A stretch of 26,683 nt of DNA, taken from NCBI GenBank assembly GCA_009801015.1, contig VHZZ01014356.1, positions 1-26,683 on the forward strand, given 5' to 3'. The position numbers and the translations under genes were made by a program. This document shows positions 1 to 9,066 of the stretch, piece by piece. The stretch's first letter is position 1. Each line of letters starts with the position of its first letter. The DNA comes from Silene noctiflora (lineage: Eukaryota > Streptophyta > Magnoliopsida > Caryophyllales > Caryophyllaceae). The notes under the pieces were generated by a model. It was not told the origin of the DNA. It made no database searches and saw only the letters and a program-made list of their open reading frames with translations.

Positions 1-1852
1 TTAATATGGATAGGAGATGCGTGAAAGCTATGCTACGGGGGAAGCCCTGAAGCGAGTAGGGGTTGACAAGTGGTCTGTTAGAGTAAGAAGATTGTCCAAA
101 ATAAGCTAGGGCGAGTCAGGCTCAAACAGTAAGATAAGATTGGTGGTATTCTATTTTCTAGGAAAGGATCCATATGTCTCTCTTTCTTCTGGATCTTTTG
201 TGCTAGTTAAGCTTAACGGACTTTTCGGGAAAAGCCTTTTATGTAGTAGTGGGTAAGGGCCGATGCCATTAGTGTGTATGATCTCGATCTTATGTATGCA
301 CCCAATGTAATAGAAGACGTTGAAGCACCTGAACAACCATATAGTATAGAACTTCTAGAATCAACAATCCCCTATTCTTTATTGTCTGTGACTAGCAGCT
401 GCTCGTAGAGCTTTACTGTTATTCTTTCCAGAAATACTACTTGGCTTTACTCGGGAATGTATTTCATGCATTATGTGTATGCCTTTCCAAAATAGGAGTA
501 ATTGTCGCTGCATTCTTCAGATGAGGCTGCCTTTTTAAACTTATATTGTATGCGTAAATTAAGGAGCACTTCTATGTTATAATAAAAAGAGGCGTGCCAC
601 TTAATAAGCCTTTCGAGCTATAGTTGTTGAATTTCACTTTCTAGTTTTCCCATATAAGTAGCTCTTAATCAATAGAACTCGTCCAGTAGAAGTTGTCCCA
701 TCCAGAAAGATTGGATGCATAATTAGACTATTCTCAAAATGAGGCTTCTTTAGATAAGCATTATGGAAGATCACACACGGCTATTCCAGCTCTTGCATCG
801 AAAGCAAGTTACTCCCATTCTATAATATAAGATTTTAACATGGCATTACGCTCTACGACTCTTATAAGATTTATTCTCAACCCCGCCTGTCACTACTTGT
901 CTTCATCAACCATTTCCTTGCCTTTGTCTACTGGATCTGATGCTTTAAATAGTAATGGTTCTTATTGAATATATTTTATTTAGCGGTAACTAGCTCTAGA
1001 TATGGTAGTTCCGAATTCAGGTATGGAGAATGCAAGGGAGACTATAGCAAGACTAGAAAGTAAAGCAGAAAGATAAAAAACAGTAGTACATACATGTATT
1101 TCCCCTTATGCTTGAGAAAGGGCTCCCCGAACTCTTCTTATAAGGTCTTTGTCCATGGGCAGCTAGTTTAGTGTTAATAAGGACTTTTCTTTATGGAGTT
1201 TGCGGTGACATATCGTATATGGTGATAGCTGTCTTTGACGAGTAGTACCCTAGCGCTTTTACCTCTTCTGAACCAAATACAAATGCTTGGTTGCTTTCGG
1301 ATTTTTACAAGCTGTTTCGAATGCACTTGTCTATGCCCCCATTAAATTCAACGTGTCAGTTTGTAATGTGTCTTCCTGTCTCCGGTAAGGGGAGCTTATT
1401 TACACTTTAAGATATAAGACTAAATGATAAGCAAGTAAGTTACTTGGCGCGTGCAACCTCTGAAACTTCTTAAGTGGACGTTTTTATGTGGAAAAAGGAG
1501 CTATTTAAGACGTTTACAAATCTCTTTTCACTACTACTTCCTAATAAGAGTATAGTATGAAACGAACAATAAACTCAGACTGGCATACAAAGGAAAACAA
1601 GCTTGCTGCAAGGGGCGGCTATTCTTGAGTAAAAGACCTATCTCAATATAACTAAGAAAGCAAAGTCTAACTAGAGCTGAGAGGTGCGGCTTAGTAAGAG
1701 ATTCTTGAGTCTCATCCCTCTCTTTCAATAGAATAAAGTCAGCTAATATAGTCTTGAGGTCGATCACAAACTGCTATAAAACTGAACAATAAGTAGCTTT
1801 GAATTCTATTGGGTAAATGGGTGCTTTTAAGCTTCTATTGCGTAGCATCCCT
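1..1852. other. No gene recognised
   Basis: I see no family motif, tRNA cloverleaf or rRNA segment here. Open frames are at most 77 codons (minus strand, 1534-1767) and have no recognisable domain. A 15-base interrupted palindrome lies at 1432-1446 (7 bp arms, 1-base centre). Short motifs of the aagtaag/cttactt type recur here and throughout the window. Confidence 0.6.
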
Positions 1853-2038
1853 ATGAAGAAGCAATCAAAGATGGAAGCCACCTATAATATAGAGACATTG
1901 GCTGAAGTAGAAATATAAGCTTTTGTCCTAGTAGAGTAGAAAACTAAGTCGGTTGAAGAAGTTACTGGTGAGACGGCCCCCTTGGTCCAGTACCTTACCC
2001 AGACCTTGGCTTGGAAGCCCCTTTTCCTGCCCGAGTGA
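1853..2038 (+). pseudogene. Short acidic frame with two internal stops, unknown
   Basis: Starting at an ATG at 1853, one frame runs 61 codons to a TGA at 2036, broken only by TAA at 1916 and TAG at 1937. The pieces read MEATYNIETLAEVEI, then KTKSVEEVTGETAPLVQYL and WKPLFLPE. The composition (Glu, Val, Thr, Ala) resembles the decayed modules elsewhere in the window, but I could find no DNA-level repeat linking it to them. It may be a decayed gene fragment or a chance frame. No function is assigned. Confidence 0.2.
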
Positions 2039-3600
2039 GTGTAAGACTTTTAGCGAGTTAGATGTGAACATGCGGATAGGCATTCTTTTCTTTATTCATT
2101 GCAGTTGATGAGACCCCCCTCCCTGTGATGGGAGGTACCTCAATCCTTCATCCCTTTTAGTTTAAGCTACTTTTTCTTTTAAGCCTCCTATCGAGTTGAA
2201 ATCCATGAAATTGCTTGCCATAAAAAATTTTATCGCGTCACCGATAAGTAATAGTCGACCATCGTAGTAGTCGTAGAGTCGGGGATAGGGCTTCGCTCCA
2301 AGTGAGTCTTGACCAATCGATGCTTATTTAGTCTGAGACAAAGGGCCTAAGAAAGGGACGTTTATCCTATGCATAATGAAGTTGTTGAAGAAGATACGGC
2401 TATAGCGCTTCATTCTTTGATTTCCTTTTAGGCGGAGGAAGTAAAAAGGTGAGGAAAGCTCTCAATGTATTCACGAAGCTGCGGCTTCTATCAAATGTGC
2501 CCCCTTTGCTTTCAACGGATACTTAAAAGATAAGTTCACTTTCTTTCACATCTCATTTGAGATAAATCAAGCTCAACCCTTTAACCATCCATCCATAAAT
2601 TGTGGTATTCTATGTATGATCAAGGATCAGGGGGTATAGATAGGGCCCGAAAGCGGGCTCGACTAGGTAGGAGGAGGCAACCCAAGAGGGTATGAAATCT
2701 TCGCATATCTTGAGCAAAGTAAGGGGAGGGCCGGAAAAAAGAATTGTACGCAGCACTTATTAAAAAAGACTTTCTCTCTTGTATTTTAATTAGAATAGGA
2801 AGCAAGTCCCGTCTTTTCCGCGATTAGTCTGTATAGGCGCCCATAGGCCAAAGACCCTTTCTTAGCGCCCTTTATCTTGTTCTTATCTCAATTGAACTAA
2901 AAAACTTCTGCCAAAACAGCCGTCCCGTTCTCGTTGGTCGAGCTCTTTCGGACCCTCACCTGCCTCCTGAGCGAAGCACCCCCCTCTCCTTCTTATATTA
3001 TATTAGACAAGCCCAAACGAAGCGATGGATTCGATTTCAATAAGGACTTGCCCTCCCCGACCCCAATCCTTTTAAAAATAAAAGTTAATCAGAGCAACTT
3101 TGGCTTCGGTTTACGAGATTCTTTGATATTAAGGCTCTTGACTATGAATAGTAACTTGGTAAGATCAAGCCGAACTCTGCGCTGGCATTGGAAGTAGACG
3201 GACTTCCTGCTCGCTTCTCTGAGTGGGGAATTCCGTGTCCACTGAGAATGATTCTATGAATTTGATCCATCTATACAGGGGTAGGGCTCGGCTTATAAGA
3301 GTAGGGCTCATTAAAGAAAGAGATGCTCTCACATCGATATTATGAAAAGGTGCGCAATCTCGGGGGAGGTTTTTTCTCAACAAGTATCAAAAGCAAGAGC
3401 CGAAAAAGATTAAACTTCGTCATAAAATTCTTTGACTTGTGGTTGTTTTGGAATAGATCCTTTTTCTTCATTTTGATCTTGGATCAGCTTAAGCTTGCTC
3501 TTCGAATTCAACTGTATCATACGCATCTTCCTGTGGAACCGTTTTGTGTTCTAATTATATAATAGGGATGTTTTCATAAGCAGGTAAAGGAAGGGTTATC
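2039..3600. other. No gene recognised; small hairpins
   Basis: No identifiable gene. Features visible are a 6 bp hairpin at 2118-2135 (loop tgtgat), a 7 bp hairpin with a four-base loop at 2643-2660 (one G-T pair), and a 9-base direct repeat gtagggctc at 3281 and 3301 with a 20-base period. The frames at 2934-3197 (plus), 3165-3383 (minus) and 3323-3562 (plus) overlap one another and show no domain; I treat them as chance. Confidence 0.55.
2643..2660. repeat. 7 bp hairpin, four-base loop
   Basis: Arms 2643-2649 and 2654-2660 pair over 7 bp with one G-T pair, around the loop aaag. No T-tract follows, so it is not a bacterial-type terminator. It could fold in RNA, but nothing adjacent suggests a role. 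Confidence 0.4.
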
Positions 3601-3843
3601 ATGATGAGGTTGAATGGTCCATTTGGTCCGGGCGTAGTAGACGTATCATCAATTGAATCTGTTATAGTTTCGGATGTAGCTGTAGCAAAGGGATTGCTCG
3701 TTGATAAATTGGATCTTACGAATGCATTCCTTCACGCGAGGAAGTCTATCCTCATGGTTTTCAAGCACAAGGACCAAATCAAGTGTGTAAATTGCTGAAG
3801 TCGTTATGTTATATTGGTTAAAGCGCGCTGCTATAATCTGATC
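3601..3843 (+). pseudogene. Ty1/copia reverse transcriptase fragment, frameshifted
   Basis: This is a remnant of the reverse transcriptase domain of a Ty1/copia LTR retrotransposon, the enzyme that copies element RNA into DNA. The first frame reads VAVAKGLLVDKLDLTNAFLH, matching the conserved copia block around LDxxNAFLHG. At about 3738 the homology moves to another frame, giving EEVYPHGFQ and then GPNQVCKLLKSL, the expected next blocks (EEVYM..PPGF and VCKLxKSLYGLKQ). A second frame change near 3812 gives LVKARCYNL, which fits the following LKQASRxWN block. The Gly-Asp-Leu part of the linker after FLHG and several residues of the PPGF block are missing. The YxDD catalytic box is not present, and no integrase, protease, LTR or primer site was found nearby. 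Inactive fragments of this kind are common nuclear-derived insertions in plant mitochondrial DNA. Homology may trail on weakly to about 3900. Confidence 0.8.
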
Positions 3844-5473
3844 TGTCCTCCCTCTCGAACCGAGCTGGGACTCATGGCTGATCGAGCCTATGAATATGAG
3901 AGAAAGCGGAGAATTTAGTCAAAGAATTTTAGTGAAACGATAGTGTGTGGTCCGTCTGGCCAATCTAGAAGCGTGGTCTTTCTTGGGTAAGTGGGGTTCA
4001 TCCTGTGCAACGCCCGCCTTGCCAATCAATGGAACGGTATCATCCAAGCAAGGCAACCGCCGCTGCTTTCCTATCCTAACTGTAGTGGGGTGGAACAGGA
4101 AGACTTCCTTACTTTACTTCACTTCTTCCCTTAATTATGATAATAAATTTTTAAAATAGGATGCTACTTATTTATATGCAAGTAAAAAGGCCTTTAACTC
4201 AAATAGGTTCGGCTAGGCTATATAGGCCGAATAAGCGCCTTCTCTTTCCTAATAAGTAAGAAAGTCAACAGCCAATATTGTTTCTAAGATAAGAAGAGTT
4301 TCCAGTTTCGGAAGATCAGAGTAGCTAGCTTTCTTTAGGTCCATCTTGTTTTTATGTCCTTCACGCTTGTGCCAGTTGCAAAGGAATAAGGTGTAACGTC
4401 CCTCGGCGATGAACGAGCTCTTGTAGGAGTAGGAATGCGGTCTTCTATACTCCCTATGTAGGAAAAAAAAGACTTGTTTCAGAATAGAAAGACCAATCTT
4501 AGAAGGTGATTTACCGATCTTAGCCGACTACGCTTACTTTAATCGAGTACGAAAGGCGGAATTCTCCTAAATAGAGAGACTTTCTTGAGCAAGGGTAGCA
4601 AGTGAGGTTGATTCGCGGTTATACACAAGGACTCCCCAGAGCCGGAGGTGTTGAAAAGATCCCAATTGAAGCAAATGCTGAAATTTAAAGAAGAAAGCGG
4701 TAAGTATAAATAAGTAAGTTATCAGACCTAACTTGCTTCCCTTATTTCACGTTCTTCTCCGCAAACTTGCTAACTAGCAGCTTCCAACTGCCATCACCCA
4801 ACCAACTACCACTATATAGGAAGCCGCGCATGTAGAATAAGCAAGAAGAATCTATCTTTGTTATCTTTTTATCTAAGAGCTATCTCATCCCGAAACCACC
4901 CCCCCCCCTACCTGTATATAAATAAAAGAAATTTTAGACACTTAGCAATCATGGACTCTTTTTCAAATTGTTCACCGTGGATGCGAAAAAGTCTCATTAT
5001 TCAATATGATTTAGTACTTTTCCTATAAGTTTAGGAAAGTAGGGATAATAAGAGCTTGCCGGGTCACTTACTTTGGAGACGGTAAAGAGCGACTTCAACG
5101 CCCTTATGTTATGTTCATTGATAATAGCATTGATAGACTAGGGATCTGAGGCCTTTTTTACTTCAAGGTAGGTGAGCTGCTTCACGCCGTTGTTAAGATG
5201 TTAAAAACAGAATTCACATTAAGAATAGAGTAGTACCCCTGTCGAGCCTAAGCTTTATATCCGCCTGGTCAACCGAGCCATCCAGTCAGTCCGCTCGCTC
5301 ATTCACATCCTACGCGTTCCAAGAGGAGGAAGTCCCACTTTTCTATGATTTTAAATGATAGGTTTAAATGAGAACTTCTAAGCTAAAGACAGCGAAATTC
5401 ACCGTCTGGAAGAGGCTCGACTCTTAAGGGGAGCGGTATCGTCTCCTTTTTCACATTAAATTTCCTCTTCCAT
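3844..5473. other. No gene recognised; C10 tract and hairpin
   Basis: Downstream of the retroelement fragment I see no gene. The 70-codon frame at 3947-4159 has no recognisable domain. A run of ten cytosines lies at 4899-4908, and a 10 bp hairpin at 4712-4738. The rest is AT-rich filler with repeated aagtaag and ttcttac words. Confidence 0.55.
4712..4738. repeat. 10 bp hairpin, 7-base loop
   Basis: Arms 4712-4721 and 4729-4738 pair over 10 bp with one T-G pair, loop tcagacc. It is one of the longer stems in the window. Stem-loops can stabilise transcript ends in plant mitochondria, but there is no upstream gene here to end. Confidence 0.45.
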
Positions 5474-5803
5474 TCATGCTAAGTCTTTCCAGATATAGAT
5501 CCAGAGTTGCACTTCCATTGGTCGAATCATTTCATTATCTATTTGCCAACCCATAATACGCCCCTTCCTTTGTTCTGTTAAAAGTTTGTTGTAATGAACG
5601 GGCAAAAGAATGAACGAGTGAAGTTGCCGAAAAAATGAGCGGAAAAAGGGGGCTATAGGATGGAGGCGCCTCAGGAGCGCGGTGAACAAAGCAAGAGCGG
5701 CAGGTACCACTTCTCGCGGGTACCACTTCTCTATGTGTATGAAGATTTTAAATACCTTCAAAACACGGTTTGAGAGTTGTATTTCGTGAGATGAAAACTG
5801 CAT
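5474..5803 (-). CDS. Unassigned 109-codon ORF
   Basis: An ATG-initiated frame of 109 codons. It has a hydrophobic-basic stretch (ALALFTALLRRLHPIAPFF) near residues 37-55 and ends WIYIWKDLA. No domain, signal peptide or clear membrane helix is recognisable. The frame spans the tandem duplication at 5703-5731, which contributes residues to it. In DNA of this composition a frame of this length can occur by chance. It could be an unassigned mitochondrial orf, but nothing supports expression. Confidence 0.15.
   Translation of the reverse strand: MQFSSHEIQLSNRVLKVFKIFIHIEKWYPREVVPAALALFTALLRRLHPIAPFFRSFFRQLHSFILLPVHYNKLLTEQRKGRIMGWQIDNEMIRPMEVQLWIYIWKDLA
5703..5731. repeat. 16 bp tandem duplication
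   Basis: The 13 bases ggtaccacttctc occur at 5703-5715 and again at 5719-5731, so the unit is 16 bp and the second copy is partial. The match is perfect, which suggests a recent slippage or duplication event. Confidence 0.7.
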
Positions 5804-5889
5804 CAGACTTTATATATCTTTCCCTGTCTTTCAGAAGGGATTGAATCTCAAAAGGCGGTTTTGCCGCTGTTCGGAGGAAATGGCAGCCC

Positions 5890-5919
5890 TGGCTTTATGG
5901 GAAAAGATTTTCCCAGCCA
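5890..5919. repeat. Two-step hairpin
   Basis: An inner stem pairs 5898-5905 with 5908-5915 (tgggaaaa with ttttccca; sterically 7 bp with a 4-base loop). An outer 4 bp stem pairs 5890-5893 with 5916-5919, leaving a ttta bulge on one side. The match is perfect in both stems. It lies 39 bp upstream of the ORF at 5958. Confidence 0.5.
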
Positions 5920-5957
5920 CACGTGTCTCGCTTTCCCCTACATTGATTTAGTATTTT

Positions 5958-6257
5958 ATGAGTCTACTTAATATTATGGTCAAATTGAATTCCTTTCAAT
6001 CACAGGGGATATTAGCCTTTATTTATGAGAAAGAACCTCAAAAAGTAAGATTAAAAAATGGTACAAACTTTTTGTTGGTAATGAATAAGCAGCTTAAGCT
6101 GGTGAGAATCACGGGGCTATACTGCATGCAGCACAAAGAACTTCTTTATGCCGCCCGCCGTATTAGTTTCGTTCTGGAAGAGCTAGGACTTGACTTTAGG
6201 GAGAGGCTGTTTACAGCTCGAACATTAGTGCGAGGAAGAATGAACCGAAGTAGCTAG
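5958..6257 (+). CDS. Unassigned 99-codon ORF
   Basis: An ATG frame of 99 codons ending in TAG. The middle reads KVRLKNGTNFLLVMNK and the C-terminal half reads ISFVLEELGLDFRERL. The composition is protein-like: balanced charges, and hydrophobic residues spaced as in a helix. I recognise no domain. The EELGL pentapeptide also appears in the minus-sense module near 19271-19285, where the codons are similar, so this could be a plus-sense relative of that family, but five residues are not enough to claim it. No promoter or neighbour gives context. Confidence 0.25.
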   Translation: MSLLNIMVKLNSFQSQGILAFIYEKEPQKVRLKNGTNFLLVMNKQLKLVRITGLYCMQHKELLYAARRISFVLEELGLDFRERLFTARTLVRGRMNRSS

Positions 6258-6595
6258 TTTGTTGACGAAGCAGAGGAAGCGGAGCTGGTTTGGACGAGAA
6301 TTAATCCCCAGAGCTGGGTAAGCTCATCATTACAAAAGCGACATAATGCATATCAGAAGGACAGGACTTGGGTTAGATACTAGTCTCCGGAAAGACTAGA
6401 CTCAAGGTTTCAGATTTCTAGTAAGGAGTAAGGTAAGGCGCCAACCCTAAAAAAATAAAGATTGCAATTGCATTGGACATAGGTAACATAATAAGCTTTG
6501 CTGTTGGTCCTGACCCGAAAGCATAGTCTTATAAAGATTAAAATTATCCTCTCTTCTCTATCCCTGTCCTACAAGCAACTGTCAAGACACTCTAA

Positions 6596-6733
6596 CCCCG
6601 GGACTGGCCCATAAATAAAATAAGTGTCTTGAAAGCGACGTATCCAAAGCCAGCGGAAAGATCGGCGGATCGCGGTGATACAGTTGCTGATGTAGGATGG
6701 ACTTCCTCTAATAGTGGATATACAGGATATTAG
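6596..6733 (+). repeat. Possible plus-sense module fragment, GDTVADVG type
   Basis: Directly after a TAA there are 45 open codons ending in TAG at 6731. The start reads RDWPINKISVLKATYPKP and the end reads RGDTVADVGWTSSNSGYTGY. There is no ATG at the start. The DNA at 6672-6698 is clearly related to 8739-8767, where it encodes AAGDIVAVLRI. The segment resembles the minus-sense family by composition and by motifs such as DTVA and GYTG, but membership is inferred by eye. It is probably a decayed coding fragment; no function is recognised. Confidence 0.35.
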
Positions 6734-6786
6734 GGCGCCCCTCACTTACAACCCAGGATAGGTAGGATGCAGCGTCAGTAGAAGCG

Positions 6787-7032
6787 GTGTCAGTAGGAAC
6801 GAACCTCTTGGTACATCGTAAGATTCAAATACGTCTTCATAGTAAGAGAAAGACGCTAACCTTTCCCATTAACATTAAAGAGGAGGTTGCCACAACACAA
6901 GCCCCAGCTACGTCGATTCCTTCTGCCGCCCTTGCTACTTACCTCTTATTCCTAGGTGTCATGCATGGAGGATCAGATCATCAGGAAGACCTAGCCCTAT
7001 ACCTGAGCTACTTCCGTAAAGAGCAGTTGTAG
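6787..7032 (+). repeat. Unassigned frame, possible module fragment
   Basis: The open frame begins upstream of its GTG start with AASVEAVSVGTNLLV, which resembles the EAAAVSVDLE stretch of the module at 20354-20491. It then runs through a basic part (HRKIQIRLHSKRK) and a Thr/Ala/Pro part (EVATTQAPATSIPSAALAT) to a TAG-ended 81 codons. No domain is recognised. It is either a decayed member of the acidic family or a chance frame. Confidence 0.25.
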
Positions 7033-7161
7033 AAAGGGGGCTCGAAGACACAACGGACTATAAAGCTCTATCTTTTATGAATAGGAATATCTTTGTTCTA
7101 AGCTATTCACGCAATAGATGTTGTGTCCGGATAAAGACGTTAAAATATGGAAGCTCGATAA

Positions 7162-7293
7162 GCACTTGTTGTTTATATAGCACCTACTGCTGCTGCCCAT
7201 GTATATGTTCCCGAAACTGAGAATGCTCTAGCCCATTAAAATTCTTATGCTAGTGCTCATGTTCGCACTTGTGGCGGCCCAGAAAGCTTCTAG
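7162..7293 (+). repeat. Plus-sense Ala/Val-rich module fragment
   Basis: After a TAA at 7159 the frame reads ALVVYIAPTAAAHVYVPETE, then NALAH and a TAA at 7237. It resumes in the same frame as NSYASAHVRTCGG up to TAG at 7291. The TAAAHVYV block resembles GAAAVYAF at 15304-15414 and GVAAAYVVV at 8833-9057. NSYASAH resembles RSYASYANAKG at 15440-15607. These matches are short and seen by eye. The likely reading is a decayed plus-sense copy of the family that is mostly minus-sense further along. Confidence 0.35.
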
Positions 7294-7299
7294 TTATAA

Positions 7300-8738
7300 G
7301 GCATTGGAGGACGGGTAATGGATCACAGGTGTGCTTCTGAGACTGCTGGTCGATGTGGTCGTGCTTTACTTCTGGTATTAATAGGTGTGGGACCCTCTTT
7401 CATGCATGTATGTGTATACTTTACTTAAACTAATAGATATCTTTTGGCATCTCATACATCAGATAGAAAAGGGATAGGCGGAACAGTGTAAACATTTCTT
7501 TATGCGCCTGATCGATCTTTACTATCCGATAAGATAGAAAAAGGCGTCCCAGTCGAAGACGGAGAATGAGGCTCCTTATGGGACCGGCCAGTAGCAAATC
7601 CTGGTTTTTTATAAGAAGAGAGGGTCAGCTTTCCATTTTGGTTGGAAAGCAGCATCCCGAGCAACCCTTACTGGTCTTGACTTCACTTCTTTTTAAACTA
7701 CAAAGGGTTACCCGGGGGCAGATGTGCCTTGTTAGCAGTATTGATTGAACACGCCCCTTGATGGCAGATTTGGTGTCAAACCAACCCTAGGCACCTCCTA
7801 AAAAGTAAAAGCATGGATACGTAGGGCTTCCTTATCTAATAAGAGGATCACGGGCATTCACTCTAAGATTCACCGCATGGATTTACCATGAAAAGGCACT
7901 CTCTGCTACGACTCTGTAAAAAGGGCCTGATACAGATAAATACCAAATATACGTGCAAACGTTGAATAGATATGAATTGCATTACATATTGTCCTGAGGA
8001 GAGCTCATAAAAACAGTTATAACTATATATGCATCCGCCGGATGATCGGTTGACACAGGGGATTACTTTTTCCTGCTTGTAAAGTTAGCTTGGGCTGTAC
8101 CTGCCGGTAACTACCATATACCTCCTATTCTGTATCTGTAACGCTAGTAACTAGAAGCTCTATCCTGAACACCAGTAGTAGATTTTTTCCTAGCTAGTAG
8201 CATACCAAACTTCCCCTCTCGTTGGCGTAAAACGGATTTATTTTTTCTTGTGTATAGCTTTCTTCTCCTATATAAATTAATTAGTAGCTCAACTATCTTA
8301 TAAGATAAAATGAAGAACTCACTTTCCTGTTCTCGTTGGAAATGAAGTGTTTAATGAATTGTTCATCTTATAATATCACCGTGTGCGAGACCTTCCCTGT
8401 GCTTTTACGCGAAAGCATTTCTATTTGCCTTGGATATGTCTATAAGTAAGGCATAATCTGGTCAACTATTCTTTTTTGGAACAATCTCATAGCTATGGCT
8501 GCCATTATCTAAAGTCTTAGTCTATGTATACCCTAAAGTAAGTAGTCCAAAAAGGAAGGTGTAAACCGGGAGTTCTTAATCTTTCGTAATTTTTTTGTTC
8601 CTTCTTATCCGTATGGGAGGCTTCGAAATAAGCACTTTGCAAGGAAAAACAGATAGACATCTGCCCTGTAGTATAAGAAGGACGCATCTGAAAGTAAGAG
8701 AGAGCCGCCCATAAGTAAGAGACTAGCAGTAGGTAGCA
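7300..8738. other. No gene recognised
   Basis: The same frame as the preceding fragment stays fairly open to about 7560 (it includes DRKGIGGTV and DKIEKGVPVEDGE, with single stops), so decayed coding sequence may continue. The 60-codon frame at 7566-7748 has no domain. Beyond 7750 I see nothing that I can support. Confidence 0.4.
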
Positions 8739-8767
8739 GCGGGTGATATAGTTGCTGTGCTTAGGAT
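8739..8767 (+). repeat. Diverged repeat of 6672-6698
   Basis: The core ggtgatatagttgctg differs by one base from ggtgatacagttgctg at 6674-6689, and similarity extends a few bases on both sides with small indels. In one shared frame both copies read GD(I/T)VA. Here the frame is open for only 11 codons before TAA at 8769. The pair shows a duplicated segment about 2.07 kb apart in direct orientation. Confidence 0.5.
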
Positions 8768-8832
8768 ATAAGTAGCATTGTAGATGTGTTATCAGTAAGC
8801 CTTCTATAAGAGGGCAACGGTAGTAGAAATAA

Positions 8833-9057
8833 AAGGCAGAAGACGCAGGCGTGGCAGCAGCTTATGTAGTAGTGCACTCTCGTATTCTCCATATTCTGCT
8901 AGAGCTTCTTACGATCCACCTATCCTTAACAATTACTACTAAAAATAACGACGTAGCCTATTGTATCGGTTCGATCTTCGCTGTCTGTAGGCGAGTACTA
9001 ATTGTATTCTTCTATTCTACCTGGGGCATTCCAACGCCTTTACAATCTCACTTCTAA
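8833..9057 (+). repeat. Possible module fragment with hydrophobic tail
   Basis: Directly after a TAA at 8830 the frame runs 74 codons to TAA at 9055. It opens KAEDAGVAAAYVVVHS, close in style to the Ala/Tyr/Val blocks at 7162 and 15304, then continues with a hydrophobic stretch (ILHILLELLTIHLSLTI, about residues 18-34) that could form a membrane segment. The last part (FFYSTWGIPTPLQ) has no known motif. The only usable starts are GTG or TTG codons; none is ATG. It could be a short unassigned mitochondrial orf, but I consider a decayed fragment or chance more likely. Confidence 0.25.
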
Positions 9058-9066
9058 ATTTAGAAG
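9051..9066. repeat. Perfect 16 bp palindrome
   Basis: The sequence cttctaaatttagaag equals its own reverse complement. It overlaps the stop codon of the frame ending at 9057. No function can be assigned from sequence. Confidence 0.6.

Noticed and set aside
43..56. ccctgaagc, resembling a Bpu-type mitochondrial element motif
   Set aside because: Only one occurrence was noticed, with no flanking repeats.
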